This document shows, in pieces, positions 1-6,732 of a DNA stretch of 9,013 bases. The notes below the pieces were generated by a model. That model saw only the letters and a list, made by a program, of their open reading frames with translations. It ran no database searches and had not been told where the DNA came from. The stretch is from an uncultured Prochlorococcus sp. (lineage in GTDB: Bacteria > Cyanobacteriota > Cyanobacteriia > PCC-6307 > Cyanobiaceae). Location of the stretch: positions 1 to 9,013 of the forward strand of contig CAJWIZ010000018.1 of assembly GCA_913041805.1 (NCBI GenBank), in the 5' to 3' direction. A program made the position numbers and the translations under genes. Numbering within the stretch: position 1 is the stretch's first letter; each line of letters starts with the position of its first letter.

Positions 1-306
1 TATAACCACCAAAAGATCATAGTTATAAGCGACCTTAAGCAATCGAAACAAACGCCCAAACAGATAAAACAATTGTCCCTGTATCAGCTCCGTTAACCTC
101 CCATAAATACTTGTATAACCAAGTCCACCTGTACTGAATTCTTTTGATCGACCAAGAGTTCTTATACCTGAAACTTTATATGAATTTCCATAGCCAACAA
201 AAGGTAATGCATCTACATCATGATTAAGTTTTTTGAGAGCCTTGCCTATCAACGCACCTGAAAGATCTTCTCCATGGCCATTGCTCAAAAGAAGAATGCG
301 AGCCAA
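1..306 (-). CDS. Lipid-A-disaccharide synthase-related protein, N-terminal part (cut by window edge)
   Basis: The frame is open from position 306 to the left edge (102 codons visible; the C-terminal part is outside). The product begins MARILLLSNGHGEDLSG. The GHGE motif (residues 10-13) directly after the first beta strand is typical of the cyanobacterial 'lipid-A-disaccharide synthase-related' family, which has a MurG/LpxB-like GT-B fold. By homology it would be a glycosyltransferase acting at the inner membrane, but its substrate is not known to me and it should not be called LpxB. The start is TTG at 306-304. An in-frame stop lies about 20 codons upstream with no ATG or GTG between, and a GGAG stands 7 nt before the TTG. 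The TTG lies 1 nt after the stop of the TPR gene, so the two are probably co-transcribed and translationally coupled. Family assignment is good; function is open. Confidence 0.8.
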   Translation of the reverse strand, partial: MARILLLSNGHGEDLSGALIGKALKKLNHDVDALPFVGYGNSYKVSGIRTLGRSKEFSTGGLGYTSIYGRLTELIQGQLFYLFGRLFRLLKVAYNYDLLVVI

Positions 307-307
307 A

Positions 308-727
308 TCAGAACTCCAGCCAATTTTTAATTTTTTTGAGTGCCTGCCAATCAGGCTTACGCTTCAAACCATCTTCTATTGAATTTTGCAATTCTTTTTT
401 TAAATCTGGAACGACAAATAGAGCTTTTTGCAAAAACTCAATGTGCTCCCTAACCCCCTTCGAATTGGTCTCTAGTAGGGCTAGGGAAAGATTTATTCTT
501 GCTTGAGGATCCTGTCTATTCAATTTGACTGCCTTTCGTGCAGAACGAAGAGCCTCTTCGTTCTTGTTGCAAAGCAACTGAAGCCATGCAAGACATGTCC
601 AACCAGCTGACTGATTCGGAGCAGTTGCAGTAATCGATTCAAAATCCTTAATCAATTCACAGGCCTCAACCCCAGACTCATATCTCGCCATCGCTTTATC
701 AAAAAAACTCTCTTCAGTGGACTCCAT
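308..727 (-). CDS. Small TPR-repeat protein, function unknown
   Basis: A 139-residue soluble protein made of helical pairs. The clearest TPR-like unit is about residues 40-73 (GWTCLAWLQLLCNKNEEALR, then a second helix ending in KAVKLNRQDP). A following unit (about 74-107) and a weaker preceding one (about 6-38) have similar spacing. There is no signal peptide or membrane segment. TPRs are protein-interaction scaffolds, so no reaction can be inferred. It lies between the Fe-S carrier (57-nt gap) and the LpxB-like gene (1-nt gap) and is probably co-transcribed with the latter. The ATG at 727 has no obvious ribosome binding site; an internal methionine at residue 13 is a less likely alternative start. 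I recognise the fold but no specific family. Confidence 0.7.
   Translation of the reverse strand: MESTEESFFDKAMARYESGVEACELIKDFESITATAPNQSAGWTCLAWLQLLCNKNEEALRSARKAVKLNRQDPQARINLSLALLETNSKGVREHIEFLQKALFVVPDLKKELQNSIEDGLKRKPDWQALKKIKNWLEF
314..317 (-). promoter_or_regulatory. Shine-Dalgarno site (GGAG) for the LpxB-like gene
   Basis: On the minus strand GGAG lies inside the last codons of the TPR gene, 7 nt ahead of the TTG at 306. It is the main reason for accepting this TTG start, because strong ribosome binding sites are scarce elsewhere in the window. Confidence 0.6.
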
Positions 728-784
728 TAGATGAAAAAACTAATCAGGGAACTTCATTCACTAGGTTGGCATGTTTTGAATACT

Positions 785-1177
785 TCAGACCGCAAAAGAA
801 CTTCCACATCCACATGTTTGAGTGGCATTTGGGTTGGTGAAGTTAAAACCGCCTCCAATTAAAGCAGTACTGAAATCCAATTGCATGCCATAAATATAAA
901 GCAGGCTTTTGGGGTCACAAACCACCTTGAAAGCATCACCATCAGGAGTGATGTAGTCATAAACCTCATCTTCTTGATGAGTTTCTTTAGAAGAAATGAA
1001 ATCCATGGTGTAGCTCATTCCGCTACAACCACCAGAGCGAACACCTACCCTCAGCAATTTATCCGGTCCTTGATCTTTACAAAGTGCAGCCAATTGCTTC
1101 ATAGCTGGCTCAGTAATCAAGATTCCTTTTCCATCAACTGCTTTATGTGTAGATTCTGTGATATTTGGAGTGCTCAT
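785..1177 (-). CDS. A-type iron-sulfur cluster carrier (HesB/IscA/SufA family)
   Basis: A 130-residue cytoplasmic protein of the HesB/IscA/SufA family, which carries or helps transfer Fe-S clusters to apoproteins. All three conserved cysteines are present: C51 in SGGCSGMSY, and C122 and C124 in the C-terminal TCGCGSSF. The family block FSTALIGGGFNFTNPNA is also clear. About 18 residues precede the conserved core (GILITEPAMKQL). I chose ATG at 1177, which has a weak GGA 7 nt upstream. A GTG at 1189 would add four residues (MELT) but has an AAGG only 1 nt away, too close to work. It is divergent from zds across 106 nt. Cyanobacteria carry more than one A-type paralogue, so I do not choose between iscA and sufA. 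The family call is secure. Confidence 0.95.
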   Translation of the reverse strand: MSTPNITESTHKAVDGKGILITEPAMKQLAALCKDQGPDKLLRVGVRSGGCSGMSYTMDFISSKETHQEDEVYDYITPDGDAFKVVCDPKSLLYIYGMQLDFSTALIGGGFNFTNPNATQTCGCGSSFAV

Positions 1178-1283
1178 AGTTAGTTCCACGCCTTAAACCA
1201 CTTTATGAAAGGAAATTGATTTTTGTCTTCTGGAAGTCTGTACGTCATATTCATAGAGTTAATAAGTTCTTTTCTTAAAGCGG
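1178..1283. promoter_or_regulatory. Divergent promoter region between the Fe-S carrier gene and zds
   Basis: This 106-nt gap must hold promoters for both flanking genes. Toward zds, TTGTCT (1223-1228) and CATATT (1246-1251) are 17 nt apart, each matching 4 of 6 bases of the sigma-70 consensus, and end about 32 nt before the GTG start. Toward the Fe-S carrier, minus-strand AAGACA and CATAAA with a 16-nt spacer are similarly weak. I found no convincing NtcA (GTA-N8-TAC) or Fur-like palindrome. That a promoter is here follows from gene arrangement; the exact boxes are guesses. Confidence 0.5.
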
Positions 1284-2738
1284 GTGAGAGTTGCGATCGT
1301 AGGAGCAGGACTTGCAGGGTTAACCGCTGCAGTTGACCTCGTCGATGCAGGGCACTCTGTGGAGCTCTTTGAGGCCAGGCCTTTCATAGGTGGGAAAGTA
1401 GCGAGCTGGGAAGACTCCGACGGGAATCATATTGAAATGGGACTTCATGTGTTCTTTTTCAATTACGCCAATCTTTTTGCACTAATGCGGAAAGTCGGTG
1501 CTATCAACCATCTACTTCCCAAGGATCACACACATTTATTTGTAAACCTTGGAGGAGATATCCGCTCACTTGATTTTCGTTTTGGCCTTGGGGCTCCTTT
1601 CAATGGTCTTAAGGCCTTTTTTACAACCCCACAATTGGATTGGATCGACAAATTACGTAATGCTCTTGCCTTAGGTACAAGCCCAATAGTCAGAGGTCTT
1701 ATTGATTATGAAGGGGCTATGAAAACCATTAGAGAACTTGATTCAATAAGTTTTCAACAATGGTTTTTGAGCCACGGTGGCAGCCTGAAAAGCATCAAAA
1801 GAATGTGGAACCCAATTGCATATGCATTGGGTTTTATCGACTGTGAGGAAATCTCAGCACGCTGCATGCTGACCATTTTCATAATGTTTGCGACACGCAC
1901 TGAAGCCTCAAAATTGAATTTGCTCAAAGGTTCTCCACATAGATGGCTTACCAAACCAATTCTTGATTACATAACAGACAAAGGAGGAAAACTTCACCTC
2001 TCTCATCGTGTGCGAAAAATTCACTTTGATAATAAAGATTGCCCAGAAGTAACTGGCATCACTCTCAATACTCCTGATGGAGAACGCCTAGTTCAAGCAG
2101 ATCAATATCTTGCAGCCTGCGACGTGCCTGGCATTCAAAGATTAATCCCAAAAGAGTGGAGAAAGTACCCCCAATTTTCTGCAATTGACAAGCTACAAGC
2201 TGTTCCCGTGGCAACTGTGCAACTCCGATATGACGGGTGGGTTACAGAACTCAATAATGATTCAGCCAGAACAAACCTTAATTCTCCAACGGGTTTAGAT
2301 AATCTGCTTTATACAGCTGATGCTGACTTCAGTTGTTTTGCCGATTTAGCTCTAAGTAGTCCAGAAGACTATCGACTAGAAGGTTTTGGGTCATTGCTTC
2401 AATGTGTCCTTACGCCAGGAGATCCATGGATCACAAAATCAGTTGAAAAAATTGTTGAACATACTGATTCCCAAGTGAAAAATCTTTTCCCTTCTTCAAG
2501 AAACCTCAATCTCGTTTGGAGCAATGTTGTCAAACTTTCACATTCACTTTACCGAGAAGCACCAGGCATGGAACCATTCAGACCTTCGCAAGAAACTCCC
2601 ATCAACAATTTCTTTTTAGCAGGTAGTTACACACGTCAGGATTACATCGATTCTATGGAAGGTGCAACTATGAGTGGACATCTAGCAGCCAAGGCCATGC
2701 TTGGCAAAGCTGATGAACTTTCCAAAATGGATCTTTAA
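1284..2738 (+). CDS. zds: Zeta-carotene desaturase, plant/cyanobacterial type
   Basis: Also called crtQ. This FAD-dependent enzyme desaturates zeta-carotene through neurosporene toward (pro)lycopene, in the carotenoid pathway that supplies photosynthetic pigments; it is membrane-associated. The N-terminus has the dinucleotide-binding GAGLAG (residues 7-12) with E30 at the end of the second strand, followed by [11 protein letters not shown]. The family signature near the C-terminus, [20 protein letters not shown], covers about residues 446-465. The 484-residue length agrees with cyanobacterial CrtQ and the protein looks intact. It is unrelated in pathway logic to the one-enzyme bacterial CrtI route. 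The start is GTG at 1284: a stop lies seven codons upstream with no ATG between, and [12 protein letters not shown] matches the usual family start. No clear ribosome binding site is seen. The SRPBCC gene follows after 6 nt, suggesting an operon. Confidence 0.95.
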   Translation: MRVAIVGAGLAGLTAAVDLVDAGHSVELFEARPFIGGKVASWEDSDGNHIEMGLHVFFFNYANLFALMRKVGAINHLLPKDHTHLFVNLGGDIRSLDFRFGLGAPFNGLKAFFTTPQLDWIDKLRNALALGTSPIVRGLIDYEGAMKTIRELDSISFQQWFLSHGGSLKSIKRMWNPIAYALGFIDCEEISARCMLTIFIMFATRTEASKLNLLKGSPHRWLTKPILDYITDKGGKLHLSHRVRKIHFDNKDCPEVTGITLNTPDGERLVQADQYLAACDVPGIQRLIPKEWRKYPQFSAIDKLQAVPVATVQLRYDGWVTELNNDSARTNLNSPTGLDNLLYTADADFSCFADLALSSPEDYRLEGFGSLLQCVLTPGDPWITKSVEKIVEHTDSQVKNLFPSSRNLNLVWSNVVKLSHSLYREAPGMEPFRPSQETPINNFFLAGSYTRQDYIDSMEGATMSGHLAAKAMLGKADELSKMDL

Positions 2739-2744
2739 TCTCAA

Positions 2745-3212
2745 ATGGGACGTTGGTTAGAACACAATGTGACTTGTGATATCAAGGCACCTGTAGACAA
2801 AGTCTGGGAAGTATGGAATGACCTAGACGCTATGCCTCTGTGGATGAGTTGGATTGAATCAGTCAAAACAATTGAAGCACCAACAAAAACTCTTCCTGAT
2901 TTAACTGAATGGACCTTGGCCGCGAATGGTTTTCGCTTTAAGTGGCAGGCACAAATTAATGAACGCATTGAGAAAGAGAAACTTCAATGGGAGTCAATTG
3001 GAGGACTCCCCACCAAAGGATCGGTTAAATTTGTTATCAAAGCAGAAGATAGAACTATAGTTAATTTATCAGTTACATATGAATTACCAAGAGCGATTGC
3101 ACCACTAATGGAGGCCAATATTCTAGGAGGAATGGTTACCAATGAACTACAGGGAAATCTCGACAGGTTCAAAGGTCTTGTTGAAGAGAGATACAAGTCA
3201 AGCTGCATATAA
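2745..3212 (+). CDS. SRPBCC-superfamily (START/cyclase-like) protein downstream of zds
   Basis: A 155-residue single-domain protein. The start MGRWLEHNVTCDIKAPVDKV, then WEVWNDLDAMPLWMSWIESV, is the first strand and helical cap of the SRPBCC (polyketide cyclase/dehydrase, Coq10/START-like) fold. LQWESIGGLPTKGSVKF is the typical mid-domain hairpin, and a long C-terminal helix closes the ligand pocket (about residues 120-150). Members bind hydrophobic ligands; few are true enzymes. The 6-nt gap after zds suggests co-transcription and, as inference only, a role in handling a carotenoid or another lipophilic compound. There is no signal peptide or membrane segment. The fold assignment is strong, while the ligand is unknown. 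An AT-rich convergent gap follows the gene. Confidence 0.85.
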   Translation: MGRWLEHNVTCDIKAPVDKVWEVWNDLDAMPLWMSWIESVKTIEAPTKTLPDLTEWTLAANGFRFKWQAQINERIEKEKLQWESIGGLPTKGSVKFVIKAEDRTIVNLSVTYELPRAIAPLMEANILGGMVTNELQGNLDRFKGLVEERYKSSCI

Positions 3213-3225
3213 ATCATCAGTCAAA

Positions 3226-3266
3226 TAACTAATATAGTTAGATTTTGAATAGATTATCAATCTATT
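3226..3266. terminator. Two tandem AT-rich hairpins in the convergent gap (possible bidirectional terminator)
   Basis: The 65-nt gap between the SRPBCC gene and hemD holds two perfect inverted repeats. The first is TAACTA-ATA-TAGTTA at 3226-3240 (6-bp stem, 3-nt loop), followed on the plus strand by GATTTTG. The second is AATAGATT-ATC-AATCTATT at 3248-3266 (8-bp stem, 3-nt loop). Both are AT-rich, and no long T-run follows on either strand, so intrinsic termination would be weak. Placement between converging genes supports a terminator role; strength is uncertain. Confidence 0.45.
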
Positions 3267-3277
3267 AATCATACTCT

Positions 3278-4084
3278 TTAGGCATATGAGAAGGAAGCTA
3301 TACATGCATCAATTAACCCCTCAAGATCATGTGGCTCCGCTTGTGCATCTACCCTAGATAAATATTTTTTGCAACTAATACTTGTTTGTGGACCTATCGA
3401 TATCACGTTAACTCCATCAAATTTTTCTCTCCAATTAAGTCCAAATCTATCCAACATTAACTTAGCTGTATGTGCAACAGTTTTCCCGCTAGTAAATAAA
3501 ATTGCATCAATCTCTTTATTTTTAAAAGCCTGTACTGTTTCGTCTGGCATATTTTTAGGACAACACGAATCATAAGCTGCAACTTCCACAACATTTGCTT
3601 TCATTTCACGGAAAGCTTCTGCTAGAAATTTTCTACCTCCAGTCTGTACTCTTGGAATCAAAATATTTAGACCTATCCCATTCATTGGGAAAAACTCAAC
3701 AAGACTATCAGCAACAAATTTAGGAGGCACAAAATCTGGCATAACACCAAGATGTTGAAGGCTGAGTGCCGTTTTATGCCCTACAGCAGCAATTTTCAAC
3801 CTATTTGGCTTTTTTGCCAAAGTTTTATCTAATTGATTCAATCTTTTCTCGACTGAATCAACTCCATTACTACTTGAAAAAATAATCCAATCAAAATTTT
3901 CAATTCTAGCTAATTCATTATCAAGAGGTGCCCAAACTTCTGGTGGGCCAATAACAAGTGCAGGTAAATCCAAAACCCTTGCTCCTTTACTTTGCAATAA
4001 ATCATGAGCTTGACTCTGCTGCTCTTGAGCACGAGTCACAACTATTGTTTTGCCATTCAAAGATAAACCAGATTCAAAATTCAT
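3278..4084 (-). CDS. hemD: Uroporphyrinogen-III synthase
   Basis: HemD cyclises hydroxymethylbilane to uroporphyrinogen III with inversion of ring D, the branch-point precursor of heme, chlorophyll, sirohaem, bilins and cobalamin. The 268-residue protein shows the family pattern of two similar alpha/beta domains joined by short linkers. It opens with GKTIVVTRAQEQQSQAHDLL and continues with WIIFSSSNGVDSV, KIAAVGHKTALSLQHLGV and then AILFTSGKTVAHTAKLM. VISIGPQTSISCKKY comes near the end. The FTSGKTV and IGPQTS stretches are typical of a family that is otherwise poorly conserved. It is the last gene of a tight minus-strand run, 4 nt after the GH3 gene, with no visible ribosome binding site at its ATG. 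Its neighbours have no obvious metabolic link to tetrapyrroles. Confidence 0.9.
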   Translation of the reverse strand: MNFESGLSLNGKTIVVTRAQEQQSQAHDLLQSKGARVLDLPALVIGPPEVWAPLDNELARIENFDWIIFSSSNGVDSVEKRLNQLDKTLAKKPNRLKIAAVGHKTALSLQHLGVMPDFVPPKFVADSLVEFFPMNGIGLNILIPRVQTGGRKFLAEAFREMKANVVEVAAYDSCCPKNMPDETVQAFKNKEIDAILFTSGKTVAHTAKLMLDRFGLNWREKFDGVNVISIGPQTSISCKKYLSRVDAQAEPHDLEGLIDACIASFSYA

Positions 4085-4088
4085 TAGA

Positions 4089-5735
4089 TTAATCAGTAAA
4101 CTCAGAAAACTGCTTAGGCTTCATTTCTCGATCCTGATGTTTTTGTAGAAAAGAAATAAGTACATGCTTTTGAGCATCATTCATTTGACCAGGGCTATAG
4201 GCAAATGGAATTGAATTATCAAGCAATTGATTTATATCATTCCAAAAGTATGGAGTTCCATAGAGAATTAATCCAGAAAGACGATTTAATCTTTGTAATT
4301 GTAGAATTGTTGCTAGCCATGGTTCTTGATTAAAAAAACTTCCTCGGAAAGGATTACCTCTAATAAAAAGCTGAAGCAAAAAAGATCCCTCACCAAATCT
4401 TTCCAAAGCTAAAGGATTTTCGGCATCATTTTGCCATGGACTCACACCCATTTGATGACAAACAGTAGTCTTATAACCCGCTTCTTCCGGCATGCATAAT
4501 GCTGGAGAATAATTATTAAGAAATTGACAAGGGAATAAACAATCAATCCTTACTAGATTGATATCCATTTTAATATTTCCAGGAATAACTTGATGGCGAA
4601 TTGTAGTTGAGCTAAGAAGCAACTCTTCAGCAAGACATTTATCTTCTTTTCGCTCAATTAAATAGTGATCAAGTTTTTCTTCCGTCTCAAAGTTAGTTGA
4701 GTCAGATACATATACTTTGGCTAATGCATTTTTACGACGTTGCAAAGCTTCTTCAAGCCTTTGCATTGGTATACGACCGGACAACAAAGCAGTGCAAATT
4801 GCATCAATCGCCTTCTTGGGATTCGCCGGCATCATTAAAAGATCAGCACCAGCCGCAAAAGCCATGACAACAGCCTCATCATCTCCATAGGTATTTCGAA
4901 TAGCATCCATCACCAAAGCGTCTGTTACCAAAAGACCGTCAAACCCAATCTCTTGCCGTAAAAGCTTTGTAAGTATCTCAGCTGACAGTGTCGCAGGAGC
5001 ATTGGAGTCAATATTGGGAAACAAAACATGAGCCGTCATAACAGTGTCTACGCCTGAAGAAATCACTTCCTTAAAAGGAAGCAATTCCAATTCCTTGAGC
5101 CGGTTTAAATCATGATGGATTATTGGCAATTCCAAATGTGAATCCACAGAAGTATCACCATGCCCTGGAAAATGTTTTGCACAAGTCAAAACTCCTTGTT
5201 TTGATAGACCTTTATTAAAAGCACAAATCAGAACTGCCACAGTTAAAGGGTCTTCTCCCCAGGCGCGCAAATTAATTACAGGGTTTTTGGGGTTACTATT
5301 TACATCGCAAACTGGTGCAAGCACCCAATTAAGTCCACATTCACGAGCCTGAACGCCTATACAATTACCATAACTTTCAGCAAGAGAGATAGCTTTTGCA
5401 GGTTGATTTTTATATATCTGACCAACTGCCAAAGGCGGCACGAGCCAAGTTCCTCCTTGAAAACGCTGCCCCAAACCTTCTTCAACATCTGCACATAGAA
5501 AGATAGGCTGTTTTGTCCAACTTCTTATTTTTTCGATTCGTTTTTGCAATTCAATTGTGGTACCTCCATACAAAATGACTCCCCCAACATCTTCTTCCAA
5601 GAGCTGTTGAAGTTCATAATTACTTAATTCCCATTTTGGGAATTGGCGTTGCGAATCAAAAGCATGACCACTAGCTCTTACAACTAACAATTGAGCCACA
5701 CTTCTTCTTAAATCCCTTTCATGAAAAGCAATCAC
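4089..5735 (-). CDS. nagZ: Glycoside hydrolase family 3, NagZ-like beta-N-acetylglucosaminidase with extra C-terminal domain
   Basis: A 548-residue protein. Residues about 1-340 form the GH3 TIM barrel. NagZ-type features are KHFPGHGDTSVDSH at 187-200, whose D198/H200 pair corresponds to the Asp-His general acid/base of NagZ enzymes; the probable nucleophile D272 in LLVTDALVMDAI; and RAWGEDP at 157-163. The expected activity is removal of beta-linked N-acetylglucosamine from peptidoglycan fragments or related sugars. The first substrate loop reads ADVEEGLGQRF where many NagZ proteins have DQEGGRVQRF. Residues about 350-548 resemble a GH3 alpha/beta sandwich, with a recognisable segment around LLQLFIRGNPFRG. 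No signal peptide is seen, so it is probably cytoplasmic. The GTG start lies 5 nt after rbfA, with an AGGA just before it. GH3 membership is secure; exact substrate is not. Confidence 0.88.
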   Translation of the reverse strand: MIAFHERDLRRSVAQLLVVRASGHAFDSQRQFPKWELSNYELQQLLEEDVGGVILYGGTTIELQKRIEKIRSWTKQPIFLCADVEEGLGQRFQGGTWLVPPLAVGQIYKNQPAKAISLAESYGNCIGVQARECGLNWVLAPVCDVNSNPKNPVINLRAWGEDPLTVAVLICAFNKGLSKQGVLTCAKHFPGHGDTSVDSHLELPIIHHDLNRLKELELLPFKEVISSGVDTVMTAHVLFPNIDSNAPATLSAEILTKLLRQEIGFDGLLVTDALVMDAIRNTYGDDEAVVMAFAAGADLLMMPANPKKAIDAICTALLSGRIPMQRLEEALQRRKNALAKVYVSDSTNFETEEKLDHYLIERKEDKCLAEELLLSSTTIRHQVIPGNIKMDINLVRIDCLFPCQFLNNYSPALCMPEEAGYKTTVCHQMGVSPWQNDAENPLALERFGEGSFLLQLFIRGNPFRGSFFNQEPWLATILQLQRLNRLSGLILYGTPYFWNDINQLLDNSIPFAYSPGQMNDAQKHVLISFLQKHQDREMKPKQFSEFTD

Positions 5736-5740
5736 AATTC

Positions 5741-6130
5741 CTAATTTGTTTCAGTATTGATGTCTATATTTACTTTTCTTTCTTTATCTAAACGTTCCAA
5801 AAGATTTAACACAGAAGTCCCTTTTTCTAGTCCTCTGTCTAACTGGAAAACAATCTCTGGTGCCCTTCTTAATTGCAATTTACGCCCCAACTCACCCCTC
5901 AAAAAACCACTCGCAGCATCTAAACCAGACATTACAAGCTTTGTCTGATTTTCATCGCCATAGATACTCACAAAAACCTTGCAATGTTGTAAGTCCCCAG
6001 ATACTTGTACCTCCGTAATAGTAATCATTGCTTGTTGGACTCTTTCATCTCGAATGCCATTAATTAATAGGTGACTAATTTCCCGGCGAATTAGTGCAGC
6101 CACTCTTTCAACTCGACGTCCTTTTGTCAT
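5741..6130 (-). CDS. rbfA: 30S ribosome-binding factor RbfA
   Basis: RbfA binds the 30S subunit during late maturation of 16S rRNA and is needed for growth in the cold in bacteria where it has been studied. The 129-residue protein has the family layout: an N-terminal helix with [19 protein letters not shown], the KH-like central part with a strand at [11 protein letters not shown], and the conserved end in which [17 protein letters not shown] (about residues 88-104) precedes a leucine-rich helix. The length is normal. ATG at 6130 comes 2 nt after the ycf33 stop, and the GH3 gene follows after 5 nt, so these genes are almost certainly co-transcribed. The assignment is firm. Confidence 0.95.
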   Translation of the reverse strand: MTKGRRVERVAALIRREISHLLINGIRDERVQQAMITITEVQVSGDLQHCKVFVSIYGDENQTKLVMSGLDAASGFLRGELGRKLQLRRAPEIVFQLDRGLEKGTSVLNLLERLDKERKVNIDINTETN

Positions 6131-6132
6131 AT

Positions 6133-6339
6133 CTAGGAAGGCAGAACTGGAAAAATCATGGCTCTCAAGATAAAAGTGAGAGTTAAAAGACCACTAATCA
6201 AAGCCCCAATAAGTGATACAGCTGTTACCGGGTTACTACTCCGGCGCACTAAGGGTTCTAAAGATGCCGCAAATACTCCAAGAACTATCGTGATCAGGTA
6301 TTTGGGATACCGAAGAACATTGGAAAAAAACTCACCCAT
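6133..6339 (-). CDS. ycf33: Ycf33 / DUF751 family small membrane protein
   Basis: A 68-residue protein with two hydrophobic segments (about residues 13-27 and 38-57). The family start is [20 protein letters not shown], and [11 protein letters not shown] follows the middle EPLVRR turn. This is the DUF751/Ycf33 family, found in cyanobacteria and in some algal plastid genomes; its function is unknown to me. The short length is normal for the family. It is the first gene of the ycf33-rbfA-nagZ-hemD run, so the run's promoter should lie in the gap toward crr7. No ribosome binding site is visible before its ATG. Confidence 0.88.
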   Translation of the reverse strand: MGEFFSNVLRYPKYLITIVLGVFAASLEPLVRRSSNPVTAVSLIGALISGLLTLTFILRAMIFPVLPS

Positions 6340-6462
6340 TGCATTACAAGCTGAAGAGTCTGCTAATTACTCTGCCTCTCTTTGAGAGAAACACTAAATG
6401 ATGAAACTAATCAAATCCTCCATGATGAGCAACATAGGCAAATTAATCTGAGGCACTTTTTC
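6340..6462. promoter_or_regulatory. Divergent intergenic region between ycf33 and crr7
   Basis: This 123-nt gap must serve the four-gene minus-strand run and crr7. I see no -10/-35 pair good enough to name in either direction. A small perfect hairpin, CTCTC-TTT-GAGAG, lies at 6376-6388 and would sit in the leader of a ycf33 transcript that starts upstream of it. The crr7 frame stays open back to a TTG at 6382, but that part does not resemble the CRR7 family. Confidence 0.5.
6450..6453 (+). promoter_or_regulatory. Shine-Dalgarno site (GAGG) deciding the crr7 start
   Basis: GAGG lies 9 nt upstream of the ATG at 6463. Together with family alignment it supports that ATG over the TTG at 6382, 27 codons further upstream. 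Confidence 0.55.
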
Positions 6463-6732
6463 ATGTCAGACCCTCTTATTCGAGCTTGTGAAGATTACGT
6501 TGTATTAGAACCAGGGAAGCCTGAAAAATTTCTTACTTTAGAAGAAACCAAATCATGGTTGATTAGTTGGTTGAACCACGCTGAAACCCTTCCCAAAGAT
6601 CTTCAAAACCAACCTTCCATCGCTGCTGCTGCAAATCGACTAATAGATACTGCATGTGATCTAGAAATCAAACCAGGATTCACCCTTCAGTGGTTTGCTG
6701 TGCGCCTAGATCCTCCGGCTTGGAAAGAATAG
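6463..6732 (+). CDS. crr7: CRR7-type protein (chlororespiratory reduction 7), NDH-1 assembly
   Basis: An 89-residue soluble protein. Its core begins [19 protein letters not shown] (about residues 11-29), continues [20 protein letters not shown] (43-62) and ends [15 protein letters not shown] (71-85). This matches the CRR7 family of cyanobacteria and plants. In plants CRR7 is a stromal factor needed to build the chloroplast NDH complex used in cyclic electron flow; a role in cyanobacterial NDH-1 is inferred. The start at 6463 agrees with the family N-terminus and a GAGG; the longer form from TTG 6382 would add 27 unconserved residues. The 3' end overlaps the 3' end of aroK by 53 nt on the opposite strand. 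Recognition is from remembered family patterns, so I am fairly but not fully sure. Confidence 0.75.
   Translation: MSDPLIRACEDYVVLEPGKPEKFLTLEETKSWLISWLNHAETLPKDLQNQPSIAAAANRLIDTACDLEIKPGFTLQWFAVRLDPPAWKE

Noticed and set aside
881..1183. 100-codon plus-strand frame opposite the Fe-S carrier gene
   Set aside because: It lies entirely antisense to a well-conserved HesB/IscA gene, has no recognisable domain and shows no ribosome binding site.
1240..1253. NtcA-like GTA-N8 site upstream of zds
   Set aside because: The second half-site is TCA rather than TAC, so the palindrome required for NtcA is absent.
1754..1954. Minus-strand frame inside zds
   Set aside because: It is antisense to conserved zds coding sequence and shows no family resemblance.
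2741..3217. Two minus-strand frames (2741-2968 and 2984-3217) opposite the SRPBCC gene
   Set aside because: They are shadows of the SRPBCC coding sequence and have no domain of their own.
3369..3575. Plus-strand frame inside hemD
   Set aside because: It is antisense to hemD and has no homology that I recognise.
5757..5948. Plus-strand frame inside rbfA
   Set aside because: It is antisense to a conserved ribosome factor and looks like a compositional shadow.
6158..6385. Plus-strand 75-codon frame opposite ycf33
   Set aside because: It is basic-rich and antisense to the ycf33 membrane segments, a usual artefact, and it has no ribosome binding site.
6382..6462. 27-codon N-terminal extension of crr7 from TTG 6382
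   Set aside because: The extension is unlike the CRR7 family, and the ATG at 6463 has a GAGG at proper distance.
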